A stretch of 64,000 nt of DNA from Nostoc sp. PCC 7524 (GCF_000316645.1 NC_019684.1:6149501-6213500), one strand, 5' to 3'. Positions 9,072 to 17,559 are shown, counted from the first letter of the stretch. Translations and numbers: made by a program. The notes: generated from the letters alone by a model not told the origin.

Positions 9072-9096
9072 AACAATTCAAAATGCAAATTGATAA

Positions 9097-9154
9097 GTTT
9101 GTAGTGAGGACTTTAGTCCTCATAATTTTGGGGACTGAAGTCCCCACTACGAAC
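9097..9154. repeat. REP pair between tldD and pmbA
   Basis: It starts GTTTGTAGTGAGGACTTTAG and ends CCCCACTACGAAC: two palindromes facing each other with GTAG-type feet outside. It sits between two co-directional genes of one operon, so it is probably transcribed. Confidence 0.75.
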
Positions 9155-9175
9155 AAATTGAAAATCTCAAATTTT

Positions 9176-10648
9176 TTAGCGGCCACCGACGGTAATAGAA
9201 TCAACTTTGATATGGGGTTGTCCGACTGTGGTGTAAATACTGCCACTAATGGAACCGCAAAAACCAGGAGCAAGATCCAAATCTTGGGAACACATGGAAA
9301 TTTTGTTCATAATTTCCTTAGCTTCACCAATGAGGGTAGCACCTTTTAATGGCTTGGTAATTTTGCCATTTTCAATTAAATAGGCTTCATCCACACTAAA
9401 GTTAAATTGACCAGTCGCGCCTACACTACCACCGCCCATTTTCTTACAGTAAATACCTTTATCTATAGAGGCGAATAAATCGTCAATTTTGTAATCACCA
9501 GGAGCGATGTAAGTATTACGCATCCGGCTAGCCGCAGCAAAGGTATAATTTTGACGGCGGCCACTGCCAGTTCTGGGGTGTCCAGTCCGCCAAGAACCGG
9601 CTCTATCTGCTAGGAAGTTCTTGAGAACGCCTTTTTCTATTAACAGGGTTCTTTGAGCAGGCATCCCTTCGTCATCCATATCAATTGTACCGAAGGCATT
9701 ATCTGCACGTCCTTCATCCCAAGCTGTCAGGCTTTCGTGGGCAATTTTTTCGCCTTTTTTATCGGCAAAGGGTGAGGTGTTGCGCTCAATTTGGGTTGTT
9801 TCTAGTAGGTGTCCGCAGGCTTCATGGAAAATCACGCCACCAAAGTGATTGGCCATGATGATGGGGTAAGTACCTGATTCTACATAATCGGCGTAGAGCA
9901 TTTTCCCGGCGGATTCTGCTATCTGTTCGGCAGCTTGTTGATAGTCCCAAGTTCTCAGGAAGTTAGCATCACTGGTATTACCAGCTCGTTCACCAATGGA
10001 GGCGCGATTGGCACCATCAGCACACAGGATGTTAAAACCCACCGATTGAGTCAGGCGAATGTCACGGGCAAAAGTGCCATCACTAGACGCAACTAAAACT
10101 TCTTGCCAATCACGGAAATAGCTGGCACGGCGGGATTGCACATGGTTAGCTTTGCGATTTAAGTAGGCAGTACCATCCAGGAGAATTTCGCCCATTTCAC
10201 GGATTGAACTGCACAGAGGTAGCCAACCGTCTTTACCTCGTCTGGTGGCGTAGTCTCTGAGTAGTTCTAGGTTAATTTCTGGGATAAAAGCGTTGGGGGC
10301 TGGGAGTTGTAAGCCGAGGATGGAAAGCCCTTTTTCTAAAGCTGCTTTTAAGCCAGAAAATGATAAGTCATTGGTGCTGACGTAGCAATCAGCTTTGCCG
10401 CGAAATACTCTGACTCCCGCACCTGTGGTAAGACTAGGTGAAATACTGGTAATTGTGTCGTCTTCTGCCAAACTACTAATATAGTTGCGACGTTCTAGAA
10501 AAAGTTCTATAAAGTCAGCACCAGCTGCGCGTCCTAAACCCAGGAGGGTAGCCAGGGGGGCTTCCCAGGTTTCATCGAATCGCTCTGGTGTAGATGAATA
10601 TTGCAGCGTGGGGAGTTGATTTGAGAGAAGTAGGGTATTTGTAAGCAT
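9176..10648 (-). CDS. tldD: TldD family metalloprotease, catalytic subunit
   Basis: A 490-residue TldD protease. The zinc-binding motif HEACGH lies at residues 275-280 in [10 protein letters not shown], and the later GSRRGNTSD-type and [20 protein letters not shown] segments are typical of the family. With the PmbA/TldE protein encoded downstream it should form a heteromeric cytoplasmic peptidase. Start: ATG at 10648; the first about 25 residues are variable, so a slightly later start is possible. It is the first gene of the tldD-pmbA unit. Confidence 0.92.
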   Translation of the reverse strand: MLTNTLLLSNQLPTLQYSSTPERFDETWEAPLATLLGLGRAAGADFIELFLERRNYISSLAEDDTITSISPSLTTGAGVRVFRGKADCYVSTNDLSFSGLKAALEKGLSILGLQLPAPNAFIPEINLELLRDYATRRGKDGWLPLCSSIREMGEILLDGTAYLNRKANHVQSRRASYFRDWQEVLVASSDGTFARDIRLTQSVGFNILCADGANRASIGERAGNTSDANFLRTWDYQQAAEQIAESAGKMLYADYVESGTYPIIMANHFGGVIFHEACGHLLETTQIERNTSPFADKKGEKIAHESLTAWDEGRADNAFGTIDMDDEGMPAQRTLLIEKGVLKNFLADRAGSWRTGHPRTGSGRRQNYTFAAASRMRNTYIAPGDYKIDDLFASIDKGIYCKKMGGGSVGATGQFNFSVDEAYLIENGKITKPLKGATLIGEAKEIMNKISMCSQDLDLAPGFCGSISGSIYTTVGQPHIKVDSITVGGR

Positions 10649-10882
10649 GAATAGCCTCGTCTGCTGGCGTGATCAGAGATTTGACTGAAAAATCCTGGTG
10701 TCATCAGTCTAACAAATCGGTGAAAGAGGCAGTTGGCAGATAAGCGGTAAGGTTTACCCTACTTGGGAGCATAAAAAGATTGAATAACAAAAGCTTCGAT
10801 TTATCTAATCGGGACTCTGAGGATGGCGGATGGCGATCGCTCACAAGTTTTGATTTACGGTCTACTACTTCTCTTAATATAC

Positions 10883-10950
10883 AAGGGTGCGTCAGTACGA
10901 ATACATTCCTGTTACATCAAGGGTTTCTCTAACTGACGCACTCTACTATA
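10883..10950. repeat. MITE-like palindrome, GGGTGCGTCAGT family, copy 1
   Basis: AAGGGTGCGTCAGT at the left end and ACTGACGCACTCTACT at the right end are inverted. The left 22 bases match the copy at 59289-59358 exactly, including the flanking TTAATATAC. The central parts differ. Confidence 0.7.
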
Positions 10951-10986
10951 GGAATCCGGTTTGATTTTTGAAATTATCTGTGTAGG

Positions 10987-11018
10987 CAGGGAGTAGGGAG
11001 TAGGGAGTGGGGAGTAGG
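10987..11018. repeat. AGTAGGG heptamer array
   Basis: Four near-perfect GGGAGTA/GGGAGTG heptamers in tandem. This is the same repeat type that supplies stop codons for two genes at 25414 and 27799. Confidence 0.7.
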
Positions 11019-11128
11019 AAAGAGGGATTTTTGGGTGTACGGATTTTTTTTCATAAATCAAATATGAGTCCTATAGCAGGCAATTTGGCATAATCTGTTT
11101 TTGGTTTTCCCTTGTTAAAATTATATTA

Positions 11129-11926
11129 CTAAGATTCTTTTTGTAGATGCTTCCTAATAGTTTCAACATCTAGTTCTAAAAAATCAGCAATTTCTTGAAT
11201 ACTCATACCTCTTTCAATACATTTAGGAACTAATTTTAATTTTGTTTCTAGTTCTGTTTCTGGCTTGGTCTTGGCTAAGATGCTTTTGTATAAACGAGTA
11301 TTTTTGAATTCATCTAAATCAAGCATAGCTTCAATTTCCTCTAAGTCCAGGTTGGGAAATTTATAAAATACAATGGCTTGGATAAATGCTAGCACTTTCT
11401 TTTGCAGATTTTCATCAGATAAGTTTTCTCTTGCCTGAGTTATGAGCTGTTGTGCTAGAGTAGGAGCTTTTGTCGGTAACTCTACAAATAATTTGGCAAT
11501 TCCTATACCCAAGGAGTCATCAGCACTTACTGCAAGTTCATTCAGATAAATACAGCGCAAATGTGATGCTATTAAAGCCTGATAGCGGTGATGGGGTGGG
11601 ATTTCATTACTGCGTTTGTCGTAAATAACTATTGCATACCAATCTGAGTTGGCTGGTTGATATTGACGGAAGTAAACGAAAATTTCCCCAAAAAGTCGTT
11701 CGTAAAATTCTTCGTCTTTGTAAGTTTGTAATTCTACAAAGTATAAGGGTTCATGTTCAAATCCCTCGATGGTGTAAAATAAACCATCTAAACGAAATGA
11801 CTGTTGTTTGACTTCCGGTGCTGTAAATATATAGATATTGGGATTAGTATCAGGTTTCCCAATCAGTTCAAAAAATATCTGTGGTAGTTCCTTAATTAAT
11901 TCATAAAAAATTACGTCTGTTTTCAT
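11129..11926 (-). CDS. Rpn family recombination-promoting nuclease / putative transposase (DUF2887 type)
   Basis: A 265-residue protein of the Rpn/PD-(D/E)XK nuclease group. The catalytic core is visible: RLDGLFY (Asp), then PLYFVELQTYKDEEFYERLF with the E-x-Q signature of this family. The last 35 residues (ERGMSIQEIADFLELD...) look like a helix-turn-helix and resemble the tail of the Uma2 protein at 58526. Such genes are numerous in filamentous cyanobacteria, often as stand-alone copies. Rpn proteins in E. coli are DNA nucleases that promote recombination; activity here is inferred only. It is monocistronic. Confidence 0.8.
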   Translation of the reverse strand: MKTDVIFYELIKELPQIFFELIGKPDTNPNIYIFTAPEVKQQSFRLDGLFYTIEGFEHEPLYFVELQTYKDEEFYERLFGEIFVYFRQYQPANSDWYAIVIYDKRSNEIPPHHRYQALIASHLRCIYLNELAVSADDSLGIGIAKLFVELPTKAPTLAQQLITQARENLSDENLQKKVLAFIQAIVFYKFPNLDLEEIEAMLDLDEFKNTRLYKSILAKTKPETELETKLKLVPKCIERGMSIQEIADFLELDVETIRKHLQKES

Positions 11927-12356
11927 TGATGCTTATGATGGCGAACTATACAGCCGTTTTTCTTTGGATGCAATATATTGTAGCTTTCTGAGGATGCGGT
12001 AAGTTGTAAATATATAGATCAAGTTCTCCGAACTCAGACAAGTGAATGGTGAGAGTGCAGGGTTTATATCACCTATGATAAACAACCAAAAATAAGGTGA
12101 TTCGGAAAAAACTAGCCTACGATCGCCTGACTTGTCTTTTGTGCAAACTAAACATCTGAATCAATTGTCAGTAGACAACAGGAGATATACCTGATTTATC
12201 CCAACTCACCACAGGACGTACTCGTAAATACACGTAAATATAGATTGAGGGAGAAAGTTTTTTTACTGAAGTGATAGATCACAGATCACAACTGGGTAAG
12301 TTCTTTTTAGAACAGAGCGATCGCCTACTACTTACCCCAAACTTCAGGAGAAACCC
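11927..12356. other. Regulatory-length gap upstream of pilA
   Basis: About 430 bases between divergent genes. It holds two HIP1-like sites (near 12120 and 12318) and a repeated GATCACA pair at about 12268-12280 next to GTGAT, about 80 bases from the pilA start. An AGGAGA ribosome-binding site precedes pilA. The pilin promoter must be here, but I could not fix its boxes. Confidence 0.45.
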
Positions 12357-12902
12357 ATGCTCAAGCCAGAATTGCAAGCTAAATTCCTCAGCCACCTCAG
12401 CAATCGTAAGAATAGAGAAGAAGAAGGTTTTACCTTAATTGAGTTGCTAGTTGTAGTAATTATTATCGGTGTACTTGCTGCGATCGCGCTACCTTCGCTA
12501 CTAGGTCAGGTTAACAAAGCTAAACAATCAGAAGCGAGAAACTACACAGGTACGGTCAACCGTTCTCAACAAGCTTTCTTCTTAGAATATCAAAGATTTG
12601 CTACTGATCTCTCTGAGTTGCAAGTAGGTATTAGAACAGCATCTGAGAATTACAACTATAGCGTCGAAACTGCTAATGGTAGTGGTAGTGTTGCTAGTGT
12701 TGCCCAATTTAAAGGAATTGCTAGTAAAGATGCACTTAAATCTTACTATGGACTGGTAGGTACGCAACTGGGAGATAGTGCAACTAAAGAAGCACTGACA
12801 ATAGCAATAGCTTGTGAGACGAAAGCCCCTTCTAAAACAGTAGCCAGCATCGCTACATTTTCTGAAACCTGTGCTGATGATTTTGTCTCTTTATCTAGGT
12901 AG
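12357..12902 (+). CDS. pilA: Type IV pilin (major pilin PilA, type IV pilin-like G/H family)
   Basis: A 181-residue prepilin. The class III signal sequence ends in EEEGFTLIE: prepilin peptidase should cut after the Gly, leave Phe at +1 and keep Glu at +5. The hydrophobic helix LLVVVIIIGVLAAIALPSLL follows. The body includes NRSQQAFFLEYQRFA, typical of cyanobacterial pilins, and two Cys (ACETKAPS, ETCADD) that could form the C-terminal disulfide. A good ribosome-binding site, AGGAGA, lies about seven bases before the ATG. It is followed by a terminator hairpin and then by ogtA. In Nostoc punctiforme pilA and ogtA are needed for hormogonium motility. Confidence 0.93.
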   Translation: MLKPELQAKFLSHLSNRKNREEEGFTLIELLVVVIIIGVLAAIALPSLLGQVNKAKQSEARNYTGTVNRSQQAFFLEYQRFATDLSELQVGIRTASENYNYSVETANGSGSVASVAQFKGIASKDALKSYYGLVGTQLGDSATKEALTIAIACETKAPSKTVASIATFSETCADDFVSLSR

Positions 12903-12961
12903 AAACATATAAGAGTTTGTCTGCTTATCCTTCTAAGCAGTATCAGATAAAATTTTGTTCG

Positions 12962-12995
12962 ATTGGGTAGTGTTTCTACACATTACCCAATTTTT
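12962..12995 (+). terminator. Terminator between pilA and ogtA
   Basis: ATTGGGTA...TGT pairs with ACA...TACCCAAT and is followed by TTTTTGC. A second small hairpin (CTGCTTA/TAAGCAG, 12921-12940) precedes it. Readthrough from pilA into ogtA is probably partial. The terminator lies inside the longer open frame upstream of ogtA, which supports the later ogtA start. Confidence 0.7.
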
Positions 12996-13059
12996 GCAAT
13001 TTGCTTACCATGACATTACTTATCCAATTTACATCCCAACATTTTTATCCACTATCACT

Positions 13060-15279
13060 ATGCTTTCTTTAACTACTCCCAATGAATGGCATTATCGTGC
13101 TGAAAAATATTTACTCACCGGAAATTACTCACAGGCGGCTAGTCTCTACGAAGAAGCGATCGCCATAGAACCTGATGTTAAATCCTACTATTGGTATCTA
13201 GGATTAATGCTGCTGTTGCAAGAGCAAGATGTGGAAGCTCAAACAACTTGGTTGATAGCGATGATGGAAGGAGAACCGGAACAAGTTGAGCTTTGGAATA
13301 GTGAATTAGTAATAGTTCTGCAAACAGAGGCAGAAAGGCAGGAAGAATTAAAAGAATATTCAATTGCCAAGAAGATTCGTCAAAATATTAAAGAATTTTC
13401 TCCTCAAGATATTCACAATTTATTACATCTACTACAGCTAGCTATCAAGCTAGATGTCTATACAGGTGAAGATTTACAAGAATTAGGAATAATTGAAATT
13501 CTTCAATCTCAATCGATAGTAGAAGTCAATTTAGAACTATTGTTGCAATCTCTCCAGAATCTTCTAACTTATGATCCACTTCATCCATTAACGCTAAATT
13601 TTGTTGAAGAATGTTTACCATATTGTAAAAATAATACCCAAGATTTACTAATTATTTTATTACCAGCAGCCTTAGACATTGGTTATTCTCAAAAGCAATT
13701 TAGTATAGCAGTGAAACTGTGTGAACTATATTTAAATTTAAGCCCTAACAATACAGAATTTATCAGTCATTTGTCTAGCCTTTATCAAAATATTGGTCAA
13801 TATGAAAAAGGTATAGCATCTGCTAAATTATTATTTTCTTTAGTAGAAGAAGTCGCTGATAAAGTTTTTGCTAATCGCCAAATACTCAGAGGATTAATGA
13901 GTACAGGAGGTCATTGGGAAGAATCTTATTATGTATATCAAAGACAAGAAAAATTAATAAAATTTCTCATAGAAGATAATCATACACAACTAGATGTCTC
14001 TAGAATAGCTAGATTATTTAACGCTAACTTTTTTACTCCTTATATTGAAGATAATCCTATAAACACTAGAAATATTCAAAATCAGTTATTGCAGATTTGT
14101 CAAGTCAATATAAATAATTTGGAGCAAGAACACATAGAGAAGTATTCTCAGGGAAATCTGAACAGAAAAACACAAAAACAAATTAATAAAAAATTGAACA
14201 TAGGATATCTATCTCATTGCCTGAGAAGTCATTCTGTAGGTTGGCTAGCACGATGGTTATTTCAACATCATGACCGAGATAAATTTCAAGTCAATGGTTA
14301 TTTTATTAATACTAATCCAACTTTAGACCCTTTGCATGAATGGTATCTTACCAAAGTTGACAAAACTTATAAATCAAACGACTATTTGCAACTAGCTGAT
14401 GAAATCTACCAGGATGAAATTGATATTTTAATCGATTTAGATAGTATTACATTAGATACTACTTGTGACATCATAGCCCTGAAACCAGCACCCATTCAGG
14501 TTACTTGGTTGGGTTGGGATGCTTCAGGAAGCCCATCAGTTGATTATTTTATTGCTGATCCCTACGTTTTACCAGAATCAGCCCAGGAATACTACACAGA
14601 AAAAATTTGGCGTTTACCTCATACTTATATAGGAGTAGATGGCTTTGAGGTGAGTGTCCCTACAGTTAGACGTGAAGAATTAGATATTCCTAATGATGCA
14701 ATAGTCTATTTTTGTGGGCAAAGAGGCTTTAAGCGACATCCAGATATAACTAGACTGCAATTGCAAATTATCAAAGAAGTTCCCAATAGCTACTTTTTAA
14801 TCAAAGGAATGTCTGACGAAGAATCTACTAGAGTCTTCTTTGAAGAACTAGCAGACAAAGAAGGTGTAGAGATATCCCAACTAAGATTTCTTCCAGGCGT
14901 GATTTCAGAATCAGTTCATCGGGCTAATCTAGGAATTGCCGACATAGTATTAGATACCTATCCCTACAATGGAGCTACAACAACCCTAGAAACTTTGTGG
15001 ATGTGCATTCCAATGGTAACAAAGGTAGGTGAGCAATTTGCGGCGCGTAACAGCTACACCATGATGATGAATGCTGGTATTACAGAAGGTATTGCTTGGA
15101 CTGATGAAGAATATGTAGAGTGGGGTGTGCGCTTGGGTAAGGATGAAGCTTTAAGACAACAAATTGCTTGGAAGTTGAGACAATCAAGAAAAACATCACC
15201 GCTATGGAATGGTAAGCAATTTACCCGTGAAATGGAGAAAGCTTACACCCAAATGTGGGAAATATATACAAGTTCGTAG
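13060..15279 (+). CDS. ogtA: TPR / O-GlcNAc-transferase-like glycosyltransferase (SPINDLY family, OgtA-like)
   Basis: A 739-residue protein taken from the ATG at 13060. An upstream in-frame extension to 12955 overlaps a terminator and looks non-coding. Residues 1-380 are helical with TPR-like repeats (AEKYLLTGNYSQAASLYEEA, LYQNIGQYEKGIASAKLLF). Residues 380-735 form the GT41 catalytic region: NIGYLSHCLRSHSVGWL, APIQVTWLGWDASG, VDYFIADPYVLP, FCGQRGFKRHP, DTYPYNGATTTLE. GT41 enzymes transfer a sugar, usually GlcNAc, to Ser/Thr of proteins. Direct placement after pilA matches the Nostoc ogtA locus, so modification of pilin or other motility proteins is plausible but not shown. The stop codon TAG lies inside a REP element. 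Confidence 0.88.
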   Translation: MLSLTTPNEWHYRAEKYLLTGNYSQAASLYEEAIAIEPDVKSYYWYLGLMLLLQEQDVEAQTTWLIAMMEGEPEQVELWNSELVIVLQTEAERQEELKEYSIAKKIRQNIKEFSPQDIHNLLHLLQLAIKLDVYTGEDLQELGIIEILQSQSIVEVNLELLLQSLQNLLTYDPLHPLTLNFVEECLPYCKNNTQDLLIILLPAALDIGYSQKQFSIAVKLCELYLNLSPNNTEFISHLSSLYQNIGQYEKGIASAKLLFSLVEEVADKVFANRQILRGLMSTGGHWEESYYVYQRQEKLIKFLIEDNHTQLDVSRIARLFNANFFTPYIEDNPINTRNIQNQLLQICQVNINNLEQEHIEKYSQGNLNRKTQKQINKKLNIGYLSHCLRSHSVGWLARWLFQHHDRDKFQVNGYFINTNPTLDPLHEWYLTKVDKTYKSNDYLQLADEIYQDEIDILIDLDSITLDTTCDIIALKPAPIQVTWLGWDASGSPSVDYFIADPYVLPESAQEYYTEKIWRLPHTYIGVDGFEVSVPTVRREELDIPNDAIVYFCGQRGFKRHPDITRLQLQIIKEVPNSYFLIKGMSDEESTRVFFEELADKEGVEISQLRFLPGVISESVHRANLGIADIVLDTYPYNGATTTLETLWMCIPMVTKVGEQFAARNSYTMMMNAGITEGIAWTDEEYVEWGVRLGKDEALRQQIAWKLRQSRKTSPLWNGKQFTREMEKAYTQMWEIYTSS

Positions 15280-15305
15280 TGAGGGCTTTAGCCCTTACTA
15301 CAAAC
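15272..15305. repeat. REP element overlapping the ogtA stop codon
   Basis: It runs from GTTCGTAGTGAGGGC through TTAGCCCTTACTACAAAC. The first TAG in GTTCGTAG is the ogtA stop codon (AGT TCG TAG). It is a single palindrome with GTAG foot. Confidence 0.75.
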
Positions 15306-15314
15306 TTTCTCAAC

Positions 15315-15360
15315 AAAGTATTAATTTTATTTTTAAAAATAAAATTAATACTTTTTTATA
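15315..15360. terminator. 40-bp perfect AT palindrome with T-tract after ogtA
   Basis: Bases 15315-15354 form a perfect 40-bp palindrome centred between 15334 and 15335 (outer AAAGTATTAATTTT, core TTTTTAAAAA), followed by TTTTTTATA. Only one G-C pair per arm is present. Its place after ogtA and before xisH suggests an intrinsic terminator working in both directions; a cruciform is possible. Confidence 0.65.
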
Positions 15361-15440
15361 TGGTATTATTTCCCCATCAACTATCCGATCAATGACCAAG
15401 CATCGTAATATAAAAATAAGAAATATAATCATGGATAGAT

Positions 15441-15860
15441 ATGTCTGCTAGAGATATCTTTCATCAAGTGGTCAAACAAGCTTTACAGAAAGATGGTTGG
15501 TACATAACTCACGACCCACTGACAATTAGTGTGGGTGGAGTGAATGTCTCTATTGATTTAGGAGCAGAAAAACTAATTGCAGCAGAACGGGAAGGAGAAA
15601 AAATTGCAGTCGAAGTCAAAAGTTTTTTGGAGAAGTCATCTGCAATATCAGAATTTCATACCGCATTGGGACAATTTATTAACTATAGAGCGGCACTGAG
15701 GCGACGACATCCAGAGCGTGTTTTATACTTAGCAGTACCTTTGACAACTTATAAAACATTTTTTCAACTTGATTTTCCTCAAGAAATGATTGAAGAGAAC
15801 CGAGTCAAGATGATTATTTATGATGTAGAAAAAGAGGTAATTGTTACATGGAAAAATTAG
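15441..15860 (+). CDS. xisH: XisH family protein (fdxN-element excision controlling factor homologue)
   Basis: A 139-residue XisH-family protein. The segment IDLGAEKLIAAEREGEKIAVEVKSF has the D...ExK pattern of the PD-(D/E)XK nuclease fold, which XisH proteins are thought to adopt. It overlaps xisI by 13 bases, so the pair is translationally coupled. In Anabaena 7120 XisH and XisI are accessory factors for fdxN-element excision by XisF. No recombinase or fdxN sequence is seen here, so this is one of the many stand-alone pairs, whose role is open. A toxin-antitoxin-like function is an inference. Confidence 0.9.
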   Translation: MSARDIFHQVVKQALQKDGWYITHDPLTISVGGVNVSIDLGAEKLIAAEREGEKIAVEVKSFLEKSSAISEFHTALGQFINYRAALRRRHPERVLYLAVPLTTYKTFFQLDFPQEMIEENRVKMIIYDVEKEVIVTWKN

Positions 15861-16183
15861 CTAAATATCGTAAAATTATACAACAAATATTACAAGATTA
15901 TAGCCAACAAAAACCTGATAATGGGAATATAGAAGTTGAAAATATTTTTGATACAGAACGTGATCATTACCAAATAGTTCATGTGGGTTGGGAAGGACAG
16001 GATTGGATACATAGTTGTATCATCCATATTGATATTAAAAATGAAAAAGTTTGGCTTCAGTGGAATGGCACAGAGGATGATATAGCAGCCAATTTAGTCA
16101 CTATGGGAGTTCCAAAAGAAGATATTGTTTTAGGTTTTCAATCTCCTTTTATGAGAAAATTTACAGAATATGCAGTTGGTTAA
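15848..16183 (+). CDS. xisI: XisI family protein
   Basis: A 111-residue XisI-family protein starting inside the end of xisH. Family-typical stretches are MEKLAKYRKIIQQIL near the N-terminus, HYQIVHVGWEG, IHIDIKNEKVWLQWNGTE and the C-terminal VLGFQSPFMRKFTEYAVG. The stop TAA shares the palindrome TTAA with the stop of the converging Uma2 gene. It is the partner of xisH; the biochemical role is unknown. Confidence 0.9.
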   Translation: MEKLAKYRKIIQQILQDYSQQKPDNGNIEVENIFDTERDHYQIVHVGWEGQDWIHSCIIHIDIKNEKVWLQWNGTEDDIAANLVTMGVPKEDIVLGFQSPFMRKFTEYAVG

Positions 16184-16758
16184 CTCCAAATCATCTGCAA
16201 GTCTAAAGTAAAACCAATTAATATGTCTTCTCCAGATAAACTAGTAGGAGATTCTAATACTTCTTTTGATTGTCCTTGACGATAAATTTCTACACGACGG
16301 GTTTTTCTATCTATTAACCAACCTAACTGTACTCCCGCATTCATATATTCTTCCATTTTGGCTTGGGTTTGATTCAAGCTATCAGATGGAGACATTAACT
16401 CTAAAACAAAATCGGGAGCAATGGGAGGAAATTTTTCCCGTTGTTCTAATGCAAGTGCATTCCATCGGCTAATTTTTATCCAAGAAACATCGGGAGAGCG
16501 TTCTGCACCATTGGGGAGTTTAAAACAAGTAGAGGAGTCAAAAACTTCACCTAGTTTTGTTTGCTCATTCCACAAAACAAATCTTGTTGTAAGTTTAGCG
16601 TTATATCTTCCAGTTTCTCCCCCTGTGGGTGGCATGATGATTAATTCTCCATTGACATTGCGCTCAAATTTTACATCGGGATTATCCCGACAAAGCTGAT
16701 AAAATTGGTCTTCGCTGAGTCTAATTACATTGTTCAAGTTAATAGTAATAGCAGCCAC
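16180..16758 (-). CDS. Uma2 family endonuclease (DUF820)
   Basis: A 192-residue PD-(D/E)XK-superfamily protein. The family core is clear: NPDVKFERNVNGELIIMPPTGGETG, the SPDVSWI motif with the catalytic Asp, DFVLELMSPSDSL with the catalytic Glu, and the MEEYMNAGVQLGWLID...VEIYR strand. Such proteins are extremely abundant in cyanobacteria, usually as solitary genes; their biological role is not known. It converges on xisI, with stop codons overlapping by four bases. It lacks the C-terminal helical tail seen in the second Uma2 protein in the window (58526-59281). Confidence 0.88.
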   Translation of the reverse strand: MAAITINLNNVIRLSEDQFYQLCRDNPDVKFERNVNGELIIMPPTGGETGRYNAKLTTRFVLWNEQTKLGEVFDSSTCFKLPNGAERSPDVSWIKISRWNALALEQREKFPPIAPDFVLELMSPSDSLNQTQAKMEEYMNAGVQLGWLIDRKTRRVEIYRQGQSKEVLESPTSLSGEDILIGFTLDLQMIWS

Positions 16759-16867
16759 GGCGATATTTTAAGATAGGGGTATAGTATTGAGATATAGAAC
16801 TTCTAGCCTTAATCTTAGTTTATCAGTACAGACATCAAAACAATGAAACTGCGATCGCATATAAAGA

Positions 16868-16922
16868 GTTTCGTAGTAAGGACTTCAGTCCTCGTTTAAG
16901 GGCTAAAGCCCTTACTACAAAC
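16868..16922. repeat. REP pair downstream of the RAYT gene
   Basis: It runs from GTTTCGTAGTAAGGACTTC to TTAGCCCTTACTACAAAC: two REP units in opposite orientation. Each has the GTAG-type foot and a palindrome (AGGACTTCAGTCCT; GGGCTAAAGCCC). It ends two bases before the RAYT stop codon. Confidence 0.85.
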
Positions 16923-16923
16923 A

Positions 16924-17553
16924 TTACAAATCCCAATCTTGACCATAATCTCGCACTGGATATTTAACCCAGCAATCACGTAACCATTGTCTTCCGCAAA
17001 CTTGTAAATACCAGTTCACACTACTTTCAACCCAGTCATAAGGAGATGTCACTAAACCATGTTTGACTGGATTGTAATGAATATAGTTAAACGTTGTATA
17101 GTAATGTCTTTCAGAACGAATAGCGCGATCGCTCCAAGAATACCAAATTTTTCGCTTGGTTACATTATCTTCAAGGTTCCATTGGCGTGAAGTCACACCA
17201 TGTATCTGGCGAAATAAGTCACTCAAGGCATCAAAATTTACAACCTCAACCAACAAATGATAATGATTCAGCAAAACAACCCAAGCACAAATAGTTATGT
17301 TCGTAGTAAGTGCTAAAGCACTTTCTTCTTCATCTCCACCATCACCAAACCTATCAAAAATCATATTGAGTAATTGCTGACGGCGAGATTCAGTGTGCAT
17401 ATAACACTGATGTTCATAACAAGTAGCCGTCAACAAATAGAGTCTTTTATCTTTTACTGGATATGGTGGCGCGTGCGGAGGATAGCCACGTTTCACGCGC
17501 TCTTCAATAAGTTCAGCTTTTTGTTCTGGCGTAAGTTTGCGATATTCATACAT
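16924..17553 (-). CDS. REP-associated tyrosine transposase (RAYT, Y1/IS200-like)
   Basis: A 209-residue single-domain Y1 transposase. The HUH metal-binding motif is NHYHLLVEV. The catalytic tyrosine probably lies in HYYTTFNYIHYNPVKHGLV, a signature stretch of TnpA_REP proteins. Unlike IS200 it is flanked not by insertion-sequence ends but by REP palindromes with GTAG feet on both sides (16868-16922 and 17560-17623), as for E. coli TnpA_REP. A further REP-like sequence lies inside the gene at 17299-17324 and is translated as SALALTTN, between the N-terminal region and the HUH motif. The N-terminus (LTPEQKAELIEERVKRGYPPHAPP) is typical of cyanobacterial copies. No tnpB or other transposase is adjacent. 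Confidence 0.9.
   Translation of the reverse strand: MYEYRKLTPEQKAELIEERVKRGYPPHAPPYPVKDKRLYLLTATCYEHQCYMHTESRRQQLLNMIFDRFGDGGDEEESALALTTNITICAWVVLLNHYHLLVEVVNFDALSDLFRQIHGVTSRQWNLEDNVTKRKIWYSWSDRAIRSERHYYTTFNYIHYNPVKHGLVTSPYDWVESSVNWYLQVCGRQWLRDCWVKYPVRDYGQDWDL
17299..17324. repeat. REP-like sequence inside the RAYT coding region
   Basis: GTTCGTAGTAAGTGCTAAAG followed by CACTTT: a GTAG foot and a palindrome AAGTGC/GCACTT, very like the REP just upstream of the gene (GTAGTAAGCACTTCAGTGCTT). It is in frame without a stop and adds about nine residues. Confidence 0.7.
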
Positions 17554-17559
17554 AGATAT

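Larger units (their letters stand above)
10649..11128. other. Gap holding a MITE-like palindrome and an AGTAGGG array
   Basis: About 480 bases between tldD's start and the end of the Rpn-family gene. It contains a HIP1 site near 10833, the element at 10883-10950 and a short heptamer array at 10987-11018. The tldD promoter should lie at its lower end. No credible ORF. Confidence 0.5.

Noticed and set aside
12955..13059. N-terminal extension of the ogtA frame
   Set aside because: It runs through the pilA terminator hairpin and lacks family similarity; the start at 13060 begins with protein-like sequence.
15441..16183. An fdxN excision element
   Set aside because: XisH and XisI homologues are present but no recombinase gene (xisF) or direct repeats of an excision site were seen.
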